Shown here in pieces: positions 53,413-61,142 of a DNA stretch of 64,000 nucleotides; the first letter of the stretch is position 1; each line of letters opens with the position of its first letter. Under the pieces are notes generated by a model. The model saw nothing but the letters and a program-made list of their open reading frames with translations, was not told the DNA's origin and did not search any database. Source of the DNA: Mediterranea massiliensis. GTDB lineage: Bacteria; Bacteroidota; Bacteroidia; Bacteroidales; Bacteroidaceae. The position numbers and the translations under genes are program-made. Where the stretch lies: contig NZ_LT635839.1 in assembly GCF_900128475.1 (NCBI RefSeq), forward strand, positions 600,807 to 664,806. Direction: 5' to 3'.

Positions 53413-55206
53413 ATGAAAAGTAAACTGATAATATTGCTGTTTTGTATCCCTTTGCTAAGTTCGTGTGATGATATGTTTGAACCAGCTTTGGAAAATATAT
53501 ATGATGAAAACATGATGCATAGTCAGCCGACTTTTGCGCAGGGAATTTTAGGGCAAGCTTATGCTTTATTGCCATATACTACTGCTCCGCAGAGTGATTT
53601 AGCAACTGATGATGCCGTTTCAAACGATATTAATAATAGTTATCTTAAAATGGCAACGGGAAGTTGGGCTTCTAATAGTGATCCTTTATCACGATGGAAA
53701 AGACATTATTATGCAATACAAAATATAAACTTGGTATTGAAGCATATTGACCAAATTACTTGGACGGAAGATGAATCTGCCAATAAAATGTTTTATATGC
53801 ATTATAAAGGAGAGTGTTATGCTATGCGTGCATTACATACATTCTTCTTGCTTCAGACTCACGCAGGAAAATCTAACGGTGGAGAACTATTAGGAGTGCC
53901 TTTGCATTTAGAAGCGGAAGATGCTAGTTCAGATTTCAATAAACCACGTGATAGCTATCAGAAATGCGTAGAACAGGTATTAGCTGATATGAATCAAGCA
54001 ATGGAGTTACTGCCTTTAGACTTTGGAGATGTATCTTCTGTTAATGAAATTCCTGAGAAATATATTCAGGAAGGTGCTAATGTTGAAAGCTATAATCGTG
54101 CTTTTGGTCAACATATGAAAGGGAGAATTAGTAATCGTATAATTGAAGCTGTTCGAACTCAACTTTTATTGATGGCCGCCAGTCCTGCATTTAGTGAGGG
54201 ATCTGGAATTACGTGGGAAAATGTAGCTGATAATGCAGCTATAGTACTCGATCGTATTGGGGGTATTTCTGGAATGGATACGGATGGGTGGACTTGGTAC
54301 ACAAATGTAAATGAGATTGCTAACTTGTCTGCAGGTGATAATCCACAAGAAATTCTATGGCGCGGTCGTATCTCAGATAATAACACTCGTGAAGCGGATA
54401 ATTATCCTCCATCAATTTATGGAAAGGGGAGAGTAAATCCAACCCAAAATTTGGTAGATGCTTTCCCGATGGCAAATGGTTACCCTATAGATGATCCTCG
54501 TGGATCTTTTGACTCTACTCAGCCATATGAAAATCGTGACCCTCGATTGAAAACTTATGTATTGGTGAATGGTGAAACACAAGGGGTAAAGAATAGTGTC
54601 ATTATAACGGGTGTTTACGGAGATAATTTAGACCGTTTGAATGGAGAAAATGGAAAATCTACTCGAACAGGGTATTATTTGCGCAAGCAGTTACGTTCAG
54701 ATATTAATCTTACTCCCAATTCAACAAGTACGCAAAAACACTATACGGCATTTATTCGTTATACAGAAATATTCTTAGCATATGCAGAGGCTGCTAATGA
54801 GGCTTGGGGACCTTTAGGTAAAGGGGCACATAATTATTCTGCTTATGATGTAATAAAAGCGATTCGTTCACGAGCTGGTGTAGGTGTGATGAATGGTGAT
54901 CCCTATTTGGAAGAAGCCAAAAATAATAAGGATAAAATGCGTGAATTGATTCGCAATGAACGTCGTTTGGAACTTTGTTTTGAAAATTTCCGTTTTTGGG
55001 ATTTACGTCGTTGGAAAGTTGGACTTGAGGAACTTAATGAAACAGCAGAAGGAATTGAAATTCAGAAGGTAGAAGGAGCTGGTTCATTAGTCTATTTGCC
55101 TTTTGATGCAGAAGAACGTAGATATAAAGACTATATGTATTATGGTCCTATCCCATATAGTGAAATTCAGAAATATAATAATTTGGAACAGAACGCTGGT
55201 TGGTAA
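53413..55206 (+). CDS. SusD/RagB surface glycan-binding lipoprotein (SusD2)
   Basis: 597 residues. The lipobox LLSSC is followed by DDMFEP, an acidic stretch after the Cys that in Bacteroides signals export to the outer surface. SusD features: RWKRHYYAIQNINLVLKHID, YKGECYAMRALHTFFLLQTH, TEIFLAYAEAANEAWGP, MRELIRNERRLELCFENFRF and WDLRRW. The end PIPYSEIQKYNNLEQNAGW is typical. It is the partner of SusC2; its sequence is quite different from SusD1, so the two pairs may bind different fragments of the glycan. Confidence 0.95.
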   Translation: MKSKLIILLFCIPLLSSCDDMFEPALENIYDENMMHSQPTFAQGILGQAYALLPYTTAPQSDLATDDAVSNDINNSYLKMATGSWASNSDPLSRWKRHYYAIQNINLVLKHIDQITWTEDESANKMFYMHYKGECYAMRALHTFFLLQTHAGKSNGGELLGVPLHLEAEDASSDFNKPRDSYQKCVEQVLADMNQAMELLPLDFGDVSSVNEIPEKYIQEGANVESYNRAFGQHMKGRISNRIIEAVRTQLLLMAASPAFSEGSGITWENVADNAAIVLDRIGGISGMDTDGWTWYTNVNEIANLSAGDNPQEILWRGRISDNNTREADNYPPSIYGKGRVNPTQNLVDAFPMANGYPIDDPRGSFDSTQPYENRDPRLKTYVLVNGETQGVKNSVIITGVYGDNLDRLNGENGKSTRTGYYLRKQLRSDINLTPNSTSTQKHYTAFIRYTEIFLAYAEAANEAWGPLGKGAHNYSAYDVIKAIRSRAGVGVMNGDPYLEEAKNNKDKMRELIRNERRLELCFENFRFWDLRRWKVGLEELNETAEGIEIQKVEGAGSLVYLPFDAEERRYKDYMYYGPIPYSEIQKYNNLEQNAGW

Positions 55207-55232
55207 ATTAATCCATTAAATTTAGATTAGAT

Positions 55233-56276
55233 ATGAAAATGTTTAAGAATTTATTGATATTGTTGACAGGAGGAGTGTGTCTGACCCTATTTTCATGTAA
55301 AAATTGGGGCATTGATTTTCCTGATTATGAAGGTGGAGTTTCTGTCTACTTCCCTTATCAGTATCCTGTACGTACTATTGTACTAGGTGAGGATAATTAT
55401 GACACTAGTTTGGATAATCAGCATAAATGTAAAATATATGCTACGATGGGTGGAGCCTATGAAGGGCGTGATATCAAATTGGATATTGCTGTAGATAATA
55501 CATTGTGTGATAATTTATTTTTCGAAGATGGTTCGAGTGTACTTCCGATGCCAGAGAATTATTACTCATTAGCAGATAATAAAATCTATTTTAATGGTAA
55601 ACATCAAGGAGGTGTAGAAGTTCAGTTGACTGATGCTTTTTTTGCAGATCCGGCTGCGCTAAAGAATACATACGTAATACCTGTTGTTATTAAGAATCAG
55701 ACAGGTGCAGATCGTATATTGTCAGGTGTACCTCTCATTGAGGGTGATACCCCTGTACGTACTAATTCTTCATATTGGGACGTAAAACCGATGGATTACG
55801 TTCTTTATTGTGTGAAATATATTAATCCCTATCATGCGTATTATTTACGTAGAGGTGTCGATAAGATAACAGAAAATGGTAAGACTACAACAGTAGTTCG
55901 TCACCAGCCAAATGTGGAGAAGGATGAAATTTGTTCGACTACGACTCAAACTTTGAATTCAGTGATTTTCCCAGTTGCAATTAAACATGTTGATGAAACT
56001 GGAACCCCAACTGATTTGACTTGTGATTTATTGTTGACATTTAATGAAAAAGGAGAATGTACCATAACATCTGCTAGTAGCCAATATACGGCTACAGGGT
56101 CTGGTAAATATTTAAAAGATTCTGAAAAACTTGCATGGGGGAATAAAGATCGTGATGGCCTTTATTTGGATTATCAGATTGATTTTAAGGTTAAGCAAGT
56201 TGCTACTAAAGATACTTTGGTTTGGCAGAGAAGGGGAGTTGTCCCAGAAGAATTTACACCGAAATATGTAGAATGA
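55233..56276 (+). CDS. DUF1735-type surface lipoprotein (possible SusE-position glycan binder)
   Basis: 347 residues. The lipobox LTLFSC is followed by KNWGIDFPDYEG. An N-terminal DUF1735-like immunoglobulin sandwich covers about residues 30-175 (VSVYFPYQYPVRTIVLGEDN; NTYVIPVVIKNQTGADRIL). A second beta domain resembling DUF5627 ends the protein (GKYLKDSEKLAWGNKDRDGL, YLDYQIDFKV). Genes in this position, directly after SusD, often encode extra surface glycan-binding proteins. A role as binder is inferred. It is followed after 19 bases by the GH10-fold lipoprotein. Confidence 0.8.
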   Translation: MKMFKNLLILLTGGVCLTLFSCKNWGIDFPDYEGGVSVYFPYQYPVRTIVLGEDNYDTSLDNQHKCKIYATMGGAYEGRDIKLDIAVDNTLCDNLFFEDGSSVLPMPENYYSLADNKIYFNGKHQGGVEVQLTDAFFADPAALKNTYVIPVVIKNQTGADRILSGVPLIEGDTPVRTNSSYWDVKPMDYVLYCVKYINPYHAYYLRRGVDKITENGKTTTVVRHQPNVEKDEICSTTTQTLNSVIFPVAIKHVDETGTPTDLTCDLLLTFNEKGECTITSASSQYTATGSGKYLKDSEKLAWGNKDRDGLYLDYQIDFKVKQVATKDTLVWQRRGVVPEEFTPKYVE

Positions 56277-56295
56277 CTAATTCAAAGATTGGAAT

Positions 56296-58029
56296 ATGAA
56301 GAGTTATAAAGCTTTATTATATGTGGTTTCTGTATTAGGTATATCTATCTCTTGTGCAGAAAACAATTGGGCGGATTTTGAGGTGGAAAAACCGGAGGAT
56401 ATTATAAAATATGAATATCTAAATGAATATTCAACTTTGAGATCTTATGTGGATGATGCTTCTCTTGTTAGTGTAGGAGCTGCAGTAAATACCTCAGATA
56501 TTATTAAAGGGGAGATACTTTATGGTTTGGTCGGTTCGAACTTTAATGAATTATATCCTCTTAGTGGTATGTGGCATGGAGATTGTGTCCAAAATGATGG
56601 GAGTATGAATTTTCAGCCTATGAAGACTTTCTTTGAAAGTGCCCAAAAAATAAATATGACTGTTTTTGGACATGCAATTTGTAGTTCTGAGAATCAGAAT
56701 GTGACTTATTTGAATACTTTACTTGCTGATAAGCCATTATCTGATGAGCAAACAATTCAGACTCGTTCTTCCTCTATGAAGAAAGAATATTTGGTGAAGA
56801 CTGATTTTGAGAATGGATTGACCATAGAGGGGGGGAAATGGAGCGCTTGGGGAGATGCGATAAAGAATCATGGTAACTTCTGGAAAGTTGTTGAAGGTGA
56901 AGGCTATAATGGAACTAAGGGATATAAGATTATAGTTGGTAGCGGTTATGCTGCTACGAAAGGTCAAACGGTTGTGCAATTTTCGCCGGAAATTCCTGCA
57001 GTAGAAAATACAACTTATTATTTGAACCTGAAAGTAAAGGCCAGCAGAAATTGTACAATATCGTCGGAATTTAGAGAAAACGGAAGTTCTACTGCAATTG
57101 GAAAATTTACTCCGAATATTGATGTATCTACAGAATGGAAAGAAGTTACAGTTTCTTGTCCAAATGTCTCAGGCAATATTTATCGTTTTTATTTGAATGT
57201 AGGTGAGGTTGATGGTACAATTTGGTTTGATGACATTTCTGTGTATTATGAGATTGCAGGTGGTATTCCTCAAACTCCTGAAGAAAAGAAAGATACTTTA
57301 ATTTGGGCTATGGACCAATGGATCGGTGGCTTAATGGAAGCTTCAAAAGATGTAGTGGAAAATTGGAATGTAATAGATAAGCCTTTGGCGGTGGTTGATA
57401 TGGACGGGGATGGTTACTATGATCTACAATCGGTTAATAATGGAAATGACTCTGATTTTTATTGGGGAGATTATTTAGGTGCAGATTATCCACGGATAAT
57501 TGTAGAATTGGTACGTCGATATGGGCCTGAAAATTTGAATTTGTATGTAAACGAAACAGATCTGATTGCAGATTTTGATAGATTGAAAAGCTTGATACAT
57601 TGGATTAATCAATGGGAAAGTGATAATAAAACGGTTATAGACGGTATCTCAACAACGATGCATCTGACATATATGCTTGATGAAACTGCGCAAGAACTTC
57701 AGGAGGAACATATAAAAAACGCTTTTGCACAGTTGGCAGCTACTGGTAAGTTGATTCGTATATCAGCTCTTGATATGAATATGGTAGATGTTACGGGGAT
57801 AGAAGTTCCTGCTGCGAATCGTACGTTGGAACAAGAAAAGAAGATGTCGGATTTTTATACCTTTGTGTTGTCTACTTATGCAGAACAAGTCCCTGTGAAT
57901 CAATGGGGGGGAATTGTGAAGGAGAAGATTGTTGACGATGAGAGAGGATTATGGTCTAAAGATTATATGCGTAAACCTGTTTATGCAGGTTTTGCGGAAG
58001 GTTTATGCAGTTTTTCTAAGTTTAATTGA
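56296..58029 (+). CDS. GH10-fold surface lipoprotein with both catalytic glutamates lost (probable glycan binder)
   Basis: 577 residues, lipobox SISC before AENNW. The GH10 barrel is split by a carbohydrate-binding-like insert (about 160-330, ending GTIWFDDISVYYE). Barrel landmarks: LVSVGAAVNTSDI, GHAICS (normally GHTLVW), LNLYVNETD, IDGISTTMHL and RKPVYAGFAEGL (normally PKPAY). The acid/base motif WDVVNE reads WNVIDK with Lys362 in place of Glu, and the nucleophile motif ITELD reads ISALD with Ala491 in place of Glu. It should therefore not hydrolyse xylan-type bonds and more likely binds glycan at the surface. It is the last gene of the SusC1 operon. Confidence 0.82.
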   Translation: MKSYKALLYVVSVLGISISCAENNWADFEVEKPEDIIKYEYLNEYSTLRSYVDDASLVSVGAAVNTSDIIKGEILYGLVGSNFNELYPLSGMWHGDCVQNDGSMNFQPMKTFFESAQKINMTVFGHAICSSENQNVTYLNTLLADKPLSDEQTIQTRSSSMKKEYLVKTDFENGLTIEGGKWSAWGDAIKNHGNFWKVVEGEGYNGTKGYKIIVGSGYAATKGQTVVQFSPEIPAVENTTYYLNLKVKASRNCTISSEFRENGSSTAIGKFTPNIDVSTEWKEVTVSCPNVSGNIYRFYLNVGEVDGTIWFDDISVYYEIAGGIPQTPEEKKDTLIWAMDQWIGGLMEASKDVVENWNVIDKPLAVVDMDGDGYYDLQSVNNGNDSDFYWGDYLGADYPRIIVELVRRYGPENLNLYVNETDLIADFDRLKSLIHWINQWESDNKTVIDGISTTMHLTYMLDETAQELQEEHIKNAFAQLAATGKLIRISALDMNMVDVTGIEVPAANRTLEQEKKMSDFYTFVLSTYAEQVPVNQWGGIVKEKIVDDERGLWSKDYMRKPVYAGFAEGLCSFSKFN

Positions 58030-58038
58030 TTTGTAACG

Positions 58039-58089
58039 AAAAGAAGAATGTACCATATTGGCTGCTTGCTGTAGGTACATTCTTCTTTT
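58039..58089 (+). terminator. Strong rho-independent terminator after the SusC1 operon
   Basis: AAAAGAAGAATGTACC (58039-58054) pairs perfectly over 16 bases with 58074-58089 around a 19-base loop. It is followed by a T-rich tail (TATTTTTAATTT). It lies between the GH10-fold gene and the BACON gene, only 29 bases before the latter. Confidence 0.85.
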
Positions 58090-58118
58090 ATTTTTAATTT
58101 CTTAATTAGGTTACTTAT

Positions 58119-60260
58119 ATGCTGTGTGGTCGAATAAAATATTCTAGTCTTTTGTCGTGTTTGGTATTACTCTTTATTCCTATTATATTTTCGTTTTGTT
58201 CGGATGATGTGGAAAATGATGTTTCATTACAGTTAGAGGAATCAACATTATTCTTTGGTCCTGAAGATGGAGAACAAAGTGTGAATGTAACTTCAACTGG
58301 AGATTGGGAAGTTAAAGTGACTGCTGGGTCAGATTGGTGTACTTGTGTATCTGATCGTTCTATGCTTATTATAAAAGTTGCTGCCAATAATACCGGTGAG
58401 AAACGTATTGCTACGGTTCTAGTTTCCAGCGGTAGTCAGAAGAGCGAACTGAGGATAGAACAGGAGAGTGTTGTTCCTGAATTGGAGGTACAGCCAAGTT
58501 CGCTGCGGTTTACAGCGGAGGGGGGTATTCAGGAAATTAACATTGATTGTAATGTTGAGTGGAAAGCAGAGGTGGTAACATCAATGACAAACTGGGTAAA
58601 CTTTGATGTGAAAGAAGGTACAAATAATGTTCTTGTTGTGGTAGTGGATGCCAATCCTATAACTCGTCAACGGGTGGCAATGATTCGTATTGTGGCAGCA
58701 GGACTTAAAGAAGATATAACTGTTATTCAGGATTTCATGACTTCATCTATTGTTTATCCACAAGTCGAGACCAGTTTTGATTTGGCTTTACTGGAAGATG
58801 AATTCGGTACAACCTTACCGGACTTTAGCCATGTTGGATATATGGGAAGTGAAGTCCCGATACCGGATGGTGTGCCTGTAAAAATAACTTTGACCTCTCC
58901 TGGAGAAAGCGAGGATGCTACGGCTATGATACAAAAGGCTATTGATGAACTATCGGCTATGCCATTAAATGGAGATTTCAGGGGGGCTATATTGTTGAAA
59001 AGTGGTATTTATCGTATCCAGCATGAGTTGTATATACAAAATAGTGGAATTGTATTACGTGGTGAGGGAAGTGATGAGAATGGCACTAAATTAATCGCAG
59101 CAGGTGTGAAGGATGGAGACGAACATCATAGACTGATTAATATCAAAGGAAGTGGACAGCTTAATCCTTCTGCTCCTGCAGCATATAATATAAAGGATGA
59201 CTATGTACCTGTCGGTCGTTTTTGGGTAACTGTTAACAATGTAATGGATTTCCATGAAGGAGATCATGTGACTATATTCCGTCCTGGGACAGATAACTGG
59301 ATTCATGATTTACGGATGGATCAAATATATGCACCTGGGGACAATAGTGGATCTAATTGGACTGCCAAGGGATATAACTTGGATTATGAGCGTATTATTA
59401 CACGAATAATAGGTGATACACTCCATTTTGATAACCCAATACTAATGTCTATGGAAAAGAAATATGGTGGAGGTGCTGTTTATAAATCGGAAATACAAGG
59501 TCGTATAAGTCATTGTGGAATAGAAAATATGCAGATCGTTAGTGAATTTGATGAAACCAAGAGAGATAAAACTGGATATTTTAATGATGAGGAACATAGT
59601 TGGACGGCAGTGGATATAACTAAGACGGAGCATAGTTGGATTCGTAATGTCACCTCTCGTTATTTTGCTTATGGACTGGCTGAAATTAGAGATAAATCTC
59701 TTTTCGTTACAATTGAAAATTGTAAATGTTTGGATGGTGTTGCAAAACGTGAAGGTGGTAGACTTTATTCTTTCTTGATATCAGACGCTTCGGCTTGTTT
59801 AGTTCGGAATTGTGAAACATCTCATGGACGCCATGATTGTGTCACAGGCTCTAAGGGAGTTGGTCCTAACGTGTTTACTAATGTGAAAATAAGAAATGCT
59901 CATGCTGATACGGGACCTCATCAACGTTGGAATGTAGGAACGTTATATGATAATATAGATAGTGATGGCGATATATTGGTACAGGATCGTGGAAATTGGG
60001 GAACCGGCCATGGATGGGCTGGAGCCAATCAGTATTTGTGGAATTGTATAGCTAAAAGGATTTGCGTTCAAAGCCCATGGGCATCAGCTAAAAATTATAG
60101 TATTGGAAGTAAGGGTACTAAGAGTTCTGGAACGCATAATAATACAGATAGACCAGATGGAGTTTGGGTAGAACAAGGAAAAACGGTCTTTCCACAGTCA
60201 CTGTTTGAGGCACAGCTAGAATTGCGTATTAGAAATGGAAGATTCTATCATTCAAAGTAA
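58119..60260 (+). CDS. Surface BACON-BACON-beta-helix lipoprotein (DUF4955-like, possible endo-lyase)
   Basis: 713 residues. The signal ends FSFC followed by SDDVEND, the acidic export signal of surface lipoproteins. Two BACON domains (about 35-120 and 123-205; TGDWEVKVTAGSDWCTC, NVEWKAEVVTSMTNWVNF) act as spacers. A parallel beta-helix then matches the protein at 41666-43225, with shared GVPVKI/AIDEL start, IVLRGEGSDENG, HGRHDCVTGSKGVGPNVF, TGPHQRWNVGTLYDN, VQDRGNWGTGHGWAG and SPWASAKNYSIG. A surface form plus a periplasmic form of one fold is the usual endo/exo arrangement in such loci. It begins 29 bases after the terminator, so its expression must rely on readthrough or a hidden promoter. 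Confidence 0.75.
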   Translation: MLCGRIKYSSLLSCLVLLFIPIIFSFCSDDVENDVSLQLEESTLFFGPEDGEQSVNVTSTGDWEVKVTAGSDWCTCVSDRSMLIIKVAANNTGEKRIATVLVSSGSQKSELRIEQESVVPELEVQPSSLRFTAEGGIQEINIDCNVEWKAEVVTSMTNWVNFDVKEGTNNVLVVVVDANPITRQRVAMIRIVAAGLKEDITVIQDFMTSSIVYPQVETSFDLALLEDEFGTTLPDFSHVGYMGSEVPIPDGVPVKITLTSPGESEDATAMIQKAIDELSAMPLNGDFRGAILLKSGIYRIQHELYIQNSGIVLRGEGSDENGTKLIAAGVKDGDEHHRLINIKGSGQLNPSAPAAYNIKDDYVPVGRFWVTVNNVMDFHEGDHVTIFRPGTDNWIHDLRMDQIYAPGDNSGSNWTAKGYNLDYERIITRIIGDTLHFDNPILMSMEKKYGGGAVYKSEIQGRISHCGIENMQIVSEFDETKRDKTGYFNDEEHSWTAVDITKTEHSWIRNVTSRYFAYGLAEIRDKSLFVTIENCKCLDGVAKREGGRLYSFLISDASACLVRNCETSHGRHDCVTGSKGVGPNVFTNVKIRNAHADTGPHQRWNVGTLYDNIDSDGDILVQDRGNWGTGHGWAGANQYLWNCIAKRICVQSPWASAKNYSIGSKGTKSSGTHNNTDRPDGVWVEQGKTVFPQSLFEAQLELRIRNGRFYHSK

Positions 60261-60532
60261 CTATAATATTTTGTATAAATAGATGTATGTTTTATGATAG
60301 CTCTATTATTCAATTCAATAGATTCTTGCTAATAAATTAAGATTAAACAATAGAATCGTTATTGATAAGTTTAAAATATGTCAATTTTGGTCGTCGAAAT
60401 ATTGTCAAGTATGTATTTTAAAGAGTAAGAAAAATAGATGAGGAATATATGCTAACAGCTGAAAAAGGAATAGAATAGCATAATTCAATGATTTTGGTGA
60501 ATTAACAGTATTCCATCATTTTTTAAATGCAT

Positions 60533-61112
60533 AACCTTGGGCTCTGTGTAGATGGGTATCTGACAACGCAACTGAGGAAAGTTTGGAGAAGAATCTTGTG
60601 GAACTGATATCGGCGCGAAAACGGTTTACACGTGATAAGTCGTTTTAGGAATGATGTCATACTATTCTATCCTGCCATGGGAAAAGGATAGGAAGATATG
60701 CACGGCCAAAATTAGTTGAAGAAAAACGAACTGTTAAAATTAGGATACCATAGGATGTACTGGATATAAAGTGAACAAAAGATGGTTTTACGGGCTGAAA
60801 TGATATTCCAAAGCACTCAAATATTTTATGAGTCTGGTTGTATGGTTATTTGTGGATGAAAGAATAGATAAATGGAAACTATATTTTCATAGAAGTGAGG
60901 CGCCATATGTTCAGAATATCCTGAATTTTGATAGGATATGCTTTCAGCCCGAATTCTGCTTTGGAGATATCAAGTAATATGCTGGAATAATGAACTGATA
61001 GTCAACATACTTTCGGTAATTGTTATTTCATTTTAATGCATCACTTGCAGGAATCAACTTAGTTAAGACTATTTGTTTGATATTTTTTGCAATTCGTTTT
61101 GCTTACGGCTAA
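60533..61112 (+). pseudogene. Decayed DDE transposase remnant
   Basis: No long reading frame remains, but pieces in order across three frames read like an IS4-group transposase. VDGYLTT (60548, first Asp) is followed in the same frame, after one stop, by GLHVISRFRNDVILFYPAMG (60623). KRIGRYARPKLVEEKR is in another frame (60682). NILNFDRICFQPEFCFGDIK (60915; compare the YYxxRFQIEFxFRDAK motif with the catalytic Glu) and HFNASLAGINLVKT (61029, the usual C-terminal block) share a third frame. At least two frameshifts and several stops are needed. It belongs to a different IS from the two intact copies. No clear end repeats were found. The rest of 60261-60532 shows nothing I can support. Confidence 0.7.
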
Positions 61113-61142
61113 ATGAATTGTAATTGACTAATTTATTACCCT

